From Geodermatophilus sp. DSM 44513 (lineage in GTDB: Bacteria > Actinomycetota > Actinomycetes > Mycobacteriales > Geodermatophilaceae): DNA of 64,000 bases. The position numbers and the translations under genes are program-made. Shown one piece after another: positions 1 through 6,840 of this stretch. Numbering within the stretch: the first letter of the stretch is position 1; each line of letters begins with the position of its first letter. The stretch covers positions 2,666,001-2,730,000 of the forward strand of contig NZ_CP135963.1 in assembly GCF_032460525.1 (NCBI RefSeq), in the 5' to 3' direction. The notes under the pieces are model-generated. The model did not search any database. It worked only from the letters and a program-made list of their open reading frames with translations, and was not told the origin of the DNA.

Positions 1-1
1 C

Positions 2-394
2 GCCGTGCTGCACGACCGGCTGGTCGCCTCCGGTGCCGACCCCGCCGACCCGGCCACGGCCGTGGTGCTCGCCGCCGCGGGCTCCAGCGACCCCCGCTCG
101 GTCGCCGACGTCGACGCCACCGCGGCCGCCCTGCAGGAGCGCTGGGCCGGGCCGGTGACCACCGGGTACGGCTCGGCCGCGCAGCCGCCGGTGCCCGACG
201 CCGTCGCCGCCGCCCGGGCCGCCGGCGCCCGCCGGGTGGTGCTGGCCGCCTACCTGCTGGCGCCGGGTCACTTCCACGACAAGCTGGGCGGGGCCGGCGC
301 CGACGCGGTCACCGCGCCGCTGCTGCCCGACGAGCGGATCGCCGCGGTGCTGCTCGACCGCTACGACGCCGCGGTTACCGCCTGGTCCGCCTGA
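2..394 (+). CDS. CbiX-like sirohydrochlorin chelatase, 5'-truncated
   Basis: The frame is open at the left edge, so the gene begins outside the window; an internal GTG at 5 should not be taken as the start. The visible ~130 residues have the look of the second half of a CbiX/sirohydrochlorin cobalto- or ferrochelatase: VVLAAAGSSDPRS near the start, a central GYGSAAQPPVPDAV stretch, a hydrophobic strand RVVLAAYLLAPGHFHDKL with the G-H-F-H metal/substrate segment, and a C-terminal helix. Such enzymes insert Fe or Co into sirohydrochlorin in the cytoplasm for sirohaem or cobalamin synthesis. Which metal is used cannot be told. Family assignment is fairly sure. Confidence 0.75.
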   Translation, partial: AVLHDRLVASGADPADPATAVVLAAAGSSDPRSVADVDATAAALQERWAGPVTTGYGSAAQPPVPDAVAAARAAGARRVVLAAYLLAPGHFHDKLGGAGADAVTAPLLPDERIAAVLLDRYDAAVTAWSA

Positions 395-444
395 CACCCT
401 GGACCGTTTCTGGGACCATCGAGGCCGGGCCCACCTCCCGGCCC

Positions 445-486
445 CCGGACGAGCGGTGCCGTACCCGGACAGCGACAAAACGGCGC
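445..486 (+). promoter_or_regulatory. guanidine-III (ykkC-III) riboswitch
   Basis: The 42 nt start with CCGGACGAG, continue through GCCGTACCCGG and end ACAAAACGGCGC. This is the compact pseudoknot pattern of the guanidine-III class as known from Thermobifida: 5' CCGGACGAG, central GCCGUACCCGG, 3' ACAA-ACGGCGC. The last bases run straight into the ribosome-binding site GGAGGG (491-496) of the SMR gene that starts at 502. That placement is typical of a translational ON switch. The downstream gene is a guanidinium-exporter type SMR protein, which is the expected cargo. Confidence 0.88.
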
Positions 487-501
487 TCCTGGAGGGTCTC
501 C

Positions 502-816
502 GTGTCCTGGTTCGTCCTCGTCCTGTCCGGTGTGCTGGAGGCGGTGTGGGCCACCGCGCTCGGCCGCTCCGAGGGGTTCAGCCGCCTCACGCCGACGGTG
601 GTCTTCGGCATCAGCCTGGCGCTCAGCATGGCGGGGCTGGCCTACGCCATGCGCGAGCTGCCGGTCGGGACCTCCTACGCGGTGTGGGTCGGCATCGGCG
701 CCGTGCTGACCGTGCTGATCGCCATGGTGACCGGCGAGGAGGCGGTGTCCGCGGTGAAGGTGCTGCTGCTCGCCGGGATCGTCGGCTGCGTGATCGGCCT
801 CAAGGTCCTCCACTGA
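502..816 (+). CDS. gdx: SMR-family guanidinium exporter (Gdx/SugE type)
   Basis: A 104-residue small multidrug resistance protein with four hydrophobic segments. The membrane-embedded Glu13 of the family is present in GVLEAVWATAL, and the later YAVWVGIGAV and GIVGCVIGLKVLH segments match the Gdx/SugE branch rather than EmrE. It would act as an antiparallel homodimer exchanging protons for guanidinium. The GTG start at 502 is chosen from the GGAGGG box 5 nt upstream and the absence of an upstream alternative. The guanidine-III riboswitch immediately before it supports guanidinium as the real substrate. Confidence 0.9.
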   Translation: MSWFVLVLSGVLEAVWATALGRSEGFSRLTPTVVFGISLALSMAGLAYAMRELPVGTSYAVWVGIGAVLTVLIAMVTGEEAVSAVKVLLLAGIVGCVIGLKVLH

Positions 817-820
817 AGGA

Positions 821-873
821 GGACCCTCCTGCCCCCCGCCACTCGCACGCTCGCGGCGGAGGGCAGGAGGGCC
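821..873 (+). repeat. gene-end palindromic element, copy A
   Basis: Begins 5 nt after the exporter stop. Arms GGACCCTCCTGCCC and GGGCAGGAGGGCC pair with one bulged A; an inner CCGCC/GGCGG pair flanks the constant core CTCGCACGCTCG. It lies between convergent genes (exporter + and NTF2-like -), so it may terminate both. Related copies lie at 10950, 23012, 24206, 26958 and 33551. Confidence 0.8.
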
Positions 874-904
874 AATCCAGCCGCTGTACCGACCGCGCAA
901 CCCG

Positions 905-1366
905 TCACTGCGGGGTGAGCAGGCCCCGCAGCTCCTGGGTGAGGGCCTCGCGGGCCGCCGGGTGCTGCAGCCACGCAGCGGGCGTGGACTGCAGCAGCGC
1001 GATCCGCCAGCGCCCGTCCTCCTCGACGGCGACCATGGTGTGCACCGTGTGCAGCCGCGGGTCGAGGTCGTTGCCCCCGGGCGGGATCATCCCGGCGTGG
1101 GCCATGAGCACCGCGACGTCGGTGGCCAGCGGCCGCACGGTGCGGACCACGCCCACGTAGGTCTGGGTGGGCTGGCTGCCGAACACCTGGCGCAGGTGGG
1201 CGGCGATGGACAGCCGGCCGTGGTGGTGGCTGCCGTCGTACCCGACGATGTCCCCGTCGTCGGCGAACCCGGCAGCCACCGCCGCGCCGCTGCGCCGGTT
1301 CCACCCGTCGAGGAACTGGGCGTACAGCGCCCGGATCTGGGCGTCGTTCGGGTGCGCGGACGTCAC
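905..1366 (-). CDS. NTF2-like (SgcJ/EcaC-type) protein
   Basis: 153 residues with the SnoaL/NTF2-like cone-fold pattern: an N-terminal helix DAQIRALYAQFLDGWNRRS, FADDGDIVGYDGSHHHGR, a strand stretch ending HTVHTMVAVEEDGRWRIALL, and a helical tail. Many relatives are annotated as SgcJ/EcaC oxidoreductase-like, but no catalytic function is proven for most, and I would not assign one here. The GTG at 1366 is chosen over a longer frame because AGGAGGAG lies just upstream and the extension is not protein-like. It follows the ABC exporter with a 43-nt gap on the same strand, so the two may be co-transcribed. Confidence 0.75.
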   Translation of the reverse strand: MTSAHPNDAQIRALYAQFLDGWNRRSGAAVAAGFADDGDIVGYDGSHHHGRLSIAAHLRQVFGSQPTQTYVGVVRTVRPLATDVAVLMAHAGMIPPGGNDLDPRLHTVHTMVAVEEDGRWRIALLQSTPAAWLQHPAAREALTQELRGLLTPQ

Positions 1367-1409
1367 GCTGGCTCCTCCTGCGTTGCGGGCTCGGGAGGAA
1401 CGGTAGTGG

Positions 1410-3308
1410 TCACGCGGCGCCCACCCGCCGCCCCTCCCCGACGCTGAACTGGGTCCGGTACAGGTCGGCGTACCGCCCGTCGAGCGCCAGCAACTCCTCG
1501 TGCGTGCCCGACTCCGCGATGCGACCGCCGTCGATGACGAGGATCTGGTCGGCACTGCGGATGGTGGACAGCCGGTGGGCGATGACAAGCGACGTCCGGC
1601 CGGTCAGGGCGGTGTCCAGCGCGTGCTGCACGGCCACCTCCGACTCGCTGTCCAGGTGCGCGGTGGCCTCGTCGAGGATGACGATCGCCGGCGCCTTGAG
1701 CAGCACCCGGGCGATCGCCAGCCGCTGCTTCTCCCCGCCGGACAGCCGGTGGCCGCGGTCGCCGACCACGGTGTCCAGCCCGTCGGGCAGGGCGCGCACC
1801 AGGGCGCCGATGCGGGCACCGGACAGCGCCGCCCAGAGCTCCTCCTCGGTCGCCTCGGGCCGGACGTAGAGCAGGTTGGCGCGGATGGTGTCGTGGAACA
1901 GGTGGGCGTCCTGGCTGACCACGCCGATCGTGTCGCGCAGGGAGGCCAGGGTGGCCTGCCGCACGTCGAGCCCGCCCACCCGCACGGCGCCGCCGGTCAC
2001 GTCGTACAGCCGTGGCACCAGGGCCGCGATCGTCGACTTGCCCGCCCCGGAGTGGCCGACCAGCGCGACGAGCTGGCCGGGCTCCACGCGGAAGGAGACG
2101 TCGTGCAGGACGTCGACCGGCCCGCCGTGCTCGGGCAGCGACACGTCCTCCAGGGACGGCAGCGAGACGTCGGCGGCCGACGGGTAGCTGAAGGAGACCG
2201 AGTCGAACTCGATCGAGCGGTCACCGGCCGGGACCGGGACGGCGCCGGGCTCCTCGCGGATCATCGGTGTGAGGTCGAGCACCTCGAAGACGCGGTCGAA
2301 GCTGACCATCGCGCTCATCACGTCGACCCGGACGTTGGCCAGGGCGGTGAGCGGCCCGTACAGCCGGGACAGCAGCAGCGCCAGCGCCACGACGTCCCCG
2401 GGGCTCAGCGAGCCGGTGAAGGCCAGCCACCCGCCCATGCCGTAGACCAGCGCGGTGGCCAGCGCGGCCACCAGGGTGAGCGCGGTGAAGAAGGTGCGCC
2501 CGTACATGGCCGACAGGACGCCGATGTCCCGGACCCGGGCCGCCCGGCTCCGGAACGCCCCGGCCTCGGCCTCGGGCCGGCCGAACAGCTTGACCAGCAG
2601 CGCCCCGGCCACGTTGAACCGCTCGGTCATGGTGGCGTTCATCGACGCGTTCAGCCCGTAGGACTCCCGGGTGATCTCCTGCAGCCGCCGGCCGATCCGC
2701 CGCGCGGGCAGCACGAACAGCGGCACGAGCACCAGGGACAGCGCGGTGATCTGCCAGGACAACGTGAACATCACGCCGGCGGTGAGCACCAGGCCGATGA
2801 CGTTGGACAGCACCCCGGACAGCGTGGAGGTGAAGGCCTGCTGGGCGCCGATGACGTCGTTGTTCAGCCGGCTGACCAGCGCGCCGGTCTGGGTGCGGGT
2901 GAAGAACGCGACCGGCATCCGCTGCACGTGCTCGAACACCCGGCTGCGCAGGTCGTAGATGACCCCCTCGCCGATGCGGGCGGAGAACCAGCGGGTGGCC
3001 AGGGAGATGCCCGCGTCGATGACGGCCAGGCCGGCGATGAGCAGCGCGATGCGGACGATGTCGGCCGCCGTGCCCTCCAGGCCGGCGATCCGGTTGACGA
3101 TCCGGCCGGCCAGCAGCGGGGTGAGCACGCCGATGAGCGAGGAGCCGACGACGAGCAGCAGGAACCAGGTCAGGTCGCGCCGGTAGGGCCGGGCGATGGC
3201 CAGGATGCGCCGGACGGTGCCCTTGGGCAGCCTGCGTGCGGTGACCGACGGGTCCCGGCGGAAGGACCGCATCGCCGCCATGGAGGTCATCGGACCGCTC
3301 ATGTCCAT
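1410..3308 (-). CDS. ABC exporter, fused permease and ATPase
   Basis: 632 residues in the MsbA/MdlB half-transporter layout. An N-terminal six-helix type IV exporter domain spans about 45-330. The nucleotide-binding domain spans about 365-625 with Walker A GHSGAGKST (418-426), signature LSGGEKQ (522-528), Walker B VILDEA (543-548) and switch His 577 in IAHRLST. All ATPase residues are intact. An unusual insert of about 20 residues (PSAADVSLPSLEDVSLPEHG) sits between the FSYP strand and the Walker A region. A half transporter works as a homodimer or with a partner; no partner lies next to it. Substrate unknown. Confidence 0.88.
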   Translation of the reverse strand: MDMSGPMTSMAAMRSFRRDPSVTARRLPKGTVRRILAIARPYRRDLTWFLLLVVGSSLIGVLTPLLAGRIVNRIAGLEGTAADIVRIALLIAGLAVIDAGISLATRWFSARIGEGVIYDLRSRVFEHVQRMPVAFFTRTQTGALVSRLNNDVIGAQQAFTSTLSGVLSNVIGLVLTAGVMFTLSWQITALSLVLVPLFVLPARRIGRRLQEITRESYGLNASMNATMTERFNVAGALLVKLFGRPEAEAGAFRSRAARVRDIGVLSAMYGRTFFTALTLVAALATALVYGMGGWLAFTGSLSPGDVVALALLLSRLYGPLTALANVRVDVMSAMVSFDRVFEVLDLTPMIREEPGAVPVPAGDRSIEFDSVSFSYPSAADVSLPSLEDVSLPEHGGPVDVLHDVSFRVEPGQLVALVGHSGAGKSTIAALVPRLYDVTGGAVRVGGLDVRQATLASLRDTIGVVSQDAHLFHDTIRANLLYVRPEATEEELWAALSGARIGALVRALPDGLDTVVGDRGHRLSGGEKQRLAIARVLLKAPAIVILDEATAHLDSESEVAVQHALDTALTGRTSLVIAHRLSTIRSADQILVIDGGRIAESGTHEELLALDGRYADLYRTQFSVGEGRRVGAA

Positions 3309-3417
3309 GCCACCCCCTCTCCCGACCCGCCAACACCCCCGCCGGGTGGGCTGTTCCGCGACTGGCCTGCGCCGAACCCCCGACCGGACTGCCCCTGCCG
3401 GCCCGGCCCCCGCCGGT

Positions 3418-4245
3418 TCAGCCCTGGCCGGCCAGCTCCGCCAGCCGGCGGGCCTGCGCCGCCCGCTCGGCGGCGTCCTGGGTCTCCGGGTCGTTGCGGA
3501 CGGCGGAGCGGACCAGTGCCGCGGTCTCCCGGCTCGCCTCCACCGGCGCCGCGGTCAGCGCGGTGACCAGCGCGGCCACGGCCCCGTCCAGCCCGGCCGC
3601 CGGGACGACGGTGTTGGCCAGCCCGACCGCCTGCGCCTCGGCCGCGCCGACGGCCCGACCGGTCAGGCACAGCTCCAGGGCCCGGGAGTAGCCGACGAGT
3701 TCCACCAGCGTGCTGGTGCCGGTGAGGTCGGGCACCAGCCCCAGGCCCACCTCGGGCAGCCGCAGGGTGGCGTCCTCGGTGAGCACCCGCAGGTCGCAGG
3801 CCAGGGCCAGCTGCGCGCCGGCACCGATGGCGTGCCCCTGCACCGCGGCGACCGACACGATCCCCGGCGCCCTCAGCCACCGGAACCCGGCCTGGTAGCG
3901 CCGGATGCGCTCCTGCAGCTCGGCGGCCGGCAGCCGGCCCAGCTCACCGAGACCCCCGGGGGTGCCGGGGTCGAGGGTGAACAGCGTGCGGTCCAGGCCC
4001 GCGGAGAACGCGCGGCCCTCGCCGCGGACCACGACCACCCGGACGCCGTCGTCCAGGCCGCCGCCGACCGCGGCGAGTGCTGCCCAGGTGTCCGGTGTCT
4101 GGGCGTTGAGCTGGTCGGGCCGGTCGAGGGTGACGGTGAGGACGGCGCCGTCCCGCGCCGTCCTCACCCACCCGTGCCGGTCGGCCTCGGTCGACCGCGT
4201 GCCCCGAGGTGCTCCGTGCCCGGTCGAGCTCGAGGGCTCGCTCAA
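3418..4245 (-). CDS. enoyl-CoA hydratase/isomerase family protein
   Basis: 275-residue crotonase-fold protein. Oxyanion-hole segments are GRAFSAGLD (about 78-86) and VQGHAIGAGAQLALACDLRV (about 135-153). Both acid residues of true hydratases appear conserved: Glu165 in LPEVGLG and Glu191 in ALELCLTG. Hydration of trans-2-enoyl-CoA is therefore likely, though family members vary in reaction. The start is TTG at 4245, overlapping the stop of the upstream HTH gene by 4 nt (TTGA), so translation of the two is probably coupled. The N-terminal ~25 residues are polar and poorly conserved-looking. Confidence 0.8.
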   Translation of the reverse strand: MSEPSSSTGHGAPRGTRSTEADRHGWVRTARDGAVLTVTLDRPDQLNAQTPDTWAALAAVGGGLDDGVRVVVVRGEGRAFSAGLDRTLFTLDPGTPGGLGELGRLPAAELQERIRRYQAGFRWLRAPGIVSVAAVQGHAIGAGAQLALACDLRVLTEDATLRLPEVGLGLVPDLTGTSTLVELVGYSRALELCLTGRAVGAAEAQAVGLANTVVPAAGLDGAVAALVTALTAAPVEASRETAALVRSAVRNDPETQDAAERAAQARRLAELAGQG

Positions 4246-4469
4246 CTCTTCTTGCTGTTGCGGTTGGCCCCGCCGCGGCTGCGCAGGCTGGCGCCGGACT
4301 CCGACAGCAACCGGTGCACGAAGCCGTAGGACCGGTTGGTCGACGACGCGAGCGACCGGATGCTCTCCCCACCGTCGTAGCGCTTGCGCAGCTCATCGGC
4401 CAGCGACGTGCGGTCGCCCCCGGTGATGCGCTTGCCCTTGCCGAGATCCGCGGTGCTCGAGTCGGCCAT
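4242..4469 (-). CDS. small helix-turn-helix protein
   Basis: 75 residues. A basic N-terminus precedes a clear HTH: LADELRKRYDGGESIRSLA, then STNRSYGFVHRLLSESG, with a lysine-rich end NRNSKKS. Small single-domain proteins of this type are common in actinobacteria and resemble resolvase/MerR-type HTH units; their role is not established. Start ATG at 4469 has GGAGGGGAG in front. It overlaps the enoyl-CoA hydratase start by 4 nt, suggesting a two-gene operon. DNA binding is inferred only from the fold pattern. Confidence 0.75.
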   Translation of the reverse strand: MADSSTADLGKGKRITGGDRTSLADELRKRYDGGESIRSLASSTNRSYGFVHRLLSESGASLRSRGGANRNSKKS

Positions 4470-4651
4470 GACTCCCCTCCGTCAGCAGCCGGCCGCGGAC
4501 CCGTGGCCCGCCGGGGCTGCTCGTCTGCGTCGGCGCCGGGCCCCGCTGACCTCGGCGTCCCACACCGTCGATGATCACCCGTTCGGGCGATGACGGCCAG
4601 GCGAGATCGCAACGTGACTGGAGCGACTCCACCGCAAGCGGATGATCTGTG

Positions 4652-5068
4652 TCACAGGGGCTGGTACGGGTCCGCCGGGCCCGGTCCCCAGCCGCGCAGC
4701 TCCTCCCGCAGCCGTCGCGGGGCGCGGCACCACCAGGCGTCGGTGAGCACCTCCTCGAGGTCCTCCACGGAGGCCCGCTCGACGTGCACGAGCACCATCG
4801 GGTGCACGCCGTAGCCCGCGACGGTGGAGAACAGCCGCGGCCGGGCGGAGACGAGTGCCTCGACCACGTCGGTGTCCGTGGTGCGCACACCCAGCGCCGG
4901 GCCCGGCGGCGCCCGGTCGCCGAGCAGCTCGCGCTCGCCGCGGCGCAGGACGCGCTCCCAGGCGAACGCCCGGCCCCCGACCCGCCAGGACCGGGTCCGC
5001 CCGTTGTCGTCCTCGACGGCGCCGGGCAGGCCCAGCGCGATGCTGCGCACGTCGTCCCAGCTCGCCAC
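4652..5068 (-). CDS. MmcQ/YjbR family protein
   Basis: 138 residues with the YjbR signatures: an N-terminal helix followed by ALGLPGAVEDD, RSWRVGGRAFAW in the first strands, then RPRLFSTVAGYGVHPMVLVHVE and a C-terminal AWWCRAPRRLREEL helix. The fold resembles a double-wing DNA-binding domain (CyaY-like), but the biological role is unknown for nearly all members. It lies 43 nt downstream of the ABC-F gene on the same strand and may share its transcript. Confidence 0.78.
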   Translation of the reverse strand: MASWDDVRSIALGLPGAVEDDNGRTRSWRVGGRAFAWERVLRRGERELLGDRAPPGPALGVRTTDTDVVEALVSARPRLFSTVAGYGVHPMVLVHVERASVEDLEEVLTDAWWCRAPRRLREELRGWGPGPADPYQPL

Positions 5069-5111
5069 CGGGACACCTCACCACGCGTCCGGCACCCCGG
5101 GCGGGGTGCCG

Positions 5112-6713
5112 CTACGCCAGCTCGACCAGGTCGGCGAGGTCCTCGCTCCAGGTGTCCTCGGTGCCGTCGGGCAGCAGGATGACCTTGTCGGGGTCCAGCG
5201 CGCGCACCGCGCCCTCGTCGTGGGTGACCAGCACGATGGCCCCGCCGTAGGTGCGCAGGGCCTGCAGCACCTGTTCCCGGCTGGCCGGGTCGAGGTTGTT
5301 GGTCGGCTCGTCGAGCAGCAGCACGTTGGCGCCGGAGACGACCAGCGTGGCCATGGCCAGCCGGGTCTTCTCGCCGCCGGACAGCGTGCCGGCCCGCTGG
5401 TCGACCGTGTCGCCGGAGAACAGGAACGCGCCGAGGATGCGCCGCAGCTCGGTGTCGGTGCTCTGCGGGGCGGCCGACCGCATGACCTCCAGCAGCGAGC
5501 GGTCCAGGTCGAGGGTCTCGTGCTCCTGCGCGTAGTAGCCGATCCGCAGCCCGTGGCCGGCCTTGACCTCGCCGGTGTCGGGGGTCTCGGTGCCGGCCAG
5601 CATGCGCAGCAGCGTGGTCTTCCCGGCCCCGTTGAGCCCGAGGACGACGACCCGCGTGCCCCGGTCGACGGCGAGGTCGACGTCGGTGAACACCTCGAGG
5701 GAGCCGTAGCTCTTGGACAGGCCCTCCGCGGTGAGCGGCGTCTTCCCGCAGGCGGCCGGCGTGGGGAAGCGCAGCTTGGCCACCCGGTCCTGCACGCGGA
5801 CGTCCTCGAGGCCGGCCGCGAGGCGCTGGGCGCGCTTGTCCATGCTCTGCGCGGCCCTGGCCTTGGTGGCCTTGGCGCGCATCCGGTCCGCCTGCGAGGT
5901 GAGGGCGTCGATTTTGCGCTCGGTGTTGGCCCGCTCCTGCTTGCGCCGCCGCTCGTCGGTCTCCCGCTGCGCCAGGTAGGGCTTCCAGCCGAGGTTGTAG
6001 ACGTCCACGGTGGCCCGGTTGGCGTCCAGGTGCCAGACCTTGTTGACGACGGCGTCCAGCAGCTCGACGTCGTGGCTGATGACGATGAGCCCGCCCCTGT
6101 GGGCGGACAGGAAGCTCCGCAGCCAGGTGATCGAGTCGGCGTCCAGGTGGTTGGTCGGCTCGTCGAGCAGCAGCGTCTCGGCGTCGGAGAACAGGATGCG
6201 GGCCAGCTCCACGCGCCGCCGCTGCCCGCCGGACAGGGTGCGCAGCGGCTGGCCGAGCACCCGGTCGGGCAGGCCCAGGGCCGTGCAGATGCGTGCGGCC
6301 TCGCTCTCCGCGGCGTACCCGCCGAGGGCGGCGAACTGGTCCTCCAGCCGGCCGTAGCGGCGCACGGCCCGGTCCCGCTCGGCGTCGTCGGCGGGCTCGG
6401 CCATCGCCACCTGCGCCTTGGTCATCTGCGCCCGCAGGACGTCCAGCCCGCGGCCGGAGAGCACGCGGTCGCTGGCGGAGATGTCCAGGTCGCCGCTGCG
6501 CGGGTCCTGCGGCAGGTAGCCGATCTCGCCGGTGACCTCCACCGAGCCGGCGTGCGGCAGCCGCTCGCCGGCCAGCGTGGTCAGCGTCGTGGTCTTGCCG
6601 GCGCCGTTGCGGCCGACGAGGCCGATGCGGTCGCCGGGCTGCACGCGGAGGGTGGCGTCGCTGATGAGGACGCGGGCCCCGGCGCGCAGCTCGAGGCCGG
6701 TCGTCGTGATCAC
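5112..6713 (-). CDS. ABC-F family ATPase (ribosome-associated type)
   Basis: 533 residues with two complete ABC domains and no membrane segments. Domain 1: Walker A GRNGAGKT (34-41), signature LSGGQ (160-164), Walker B LLLDEPTNHLD (181-191). Domain 2: Walker A GLNGAGKT (359-366), signature LSGGEKT (444-450), LLLDEPTNNLD (465 on). A charged, coiled linker of about 70 residues (RETDERRRKQERANTERK onward) joins them, as in ABC-F proteins that bind the ribosomal E site. It could be a translation factor or an antibiotic-protection factor; the linker alone does not decide. GTG at 6713 is chosen because a -10-like TACCCT lies 7 nt upstream, implying a leaderless mRNA; a longer frame upstream is not protein-like. 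Confidence 0.87.
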   Translation of the reverse strand: MITTTGLELRAGARVLISDATLRVQPGDRIGLVGRNGAGKTTTLTTLAGERLPHAGSVEVTGEIGYLPQDPRSGDLDISASDRVLSGRGLDVLRAQMTKAQVAMAEPADDAERDRAVRRYGRLEDQFAALGGYAAESEAARICTALGLPDRVLGQPLRTLSGGQRRRVELARILFSDAETLLLDEPTNHLDADSITWLRSFLSAHRGGLIVISHDVELLDAVVNKVWHLDANRATVDVYNLGWKPYLAQRETDERRRKQERANTERKIDALTSQADRMRAKATKARAAQSMDKRAQRLAAGLEDVRVQDRVAKLRFPTPAACGKTPLTAEGLSKSYGSLEVFTDVDLAVDRGTRVVVLGLNGAGKTTLLRMLAGTETPDTGEVKAGHGLRIGYYAQEHETLDLDRSLLEVMRSAAPQSTDTELRRILGAFLFSGDTVDQRAGTLSGGEKTRLAMATLVVSGANVLLLDEPTNNLDPASREQVLQALRTYGGAIVLVTHDEGAVRALDPDKVILLPDGTEDTWSEDLADLVELA

Positions 6714-6720
6714 TGACCCC

Positions 6721-6726
6721 AGGGTA
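6721..6726 (-). promoter_or_regulatory. -10 box, leaderless ABC-F transcript
   Basis: TACCCT (TANNNT type) ends 7 nt before the GTG of the ABC-F gene and no Shine-Dalgarno is present between them. Transcription would then start at or next to the start codon. No clear -35 box. Confidence 0.4.
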
Positions 6727-6840
6727 GGCGCTCCGGCGCCCGCGGCCGACCGCATTCCACGGTGACGTCGGCGGCACCGCTGTCCACAGACGGGGGAAGA
6801 CGGCTCCCGCCCGGCGCCCCGACCGGCGACGATCACGGCC

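Noticed and set aside
361-900. Minus-strand frame opposite the SMR gene
   Set aside because: Shadow frame; the riboswitch, ribosome site and Glu13 motif support the plus-strand gene.
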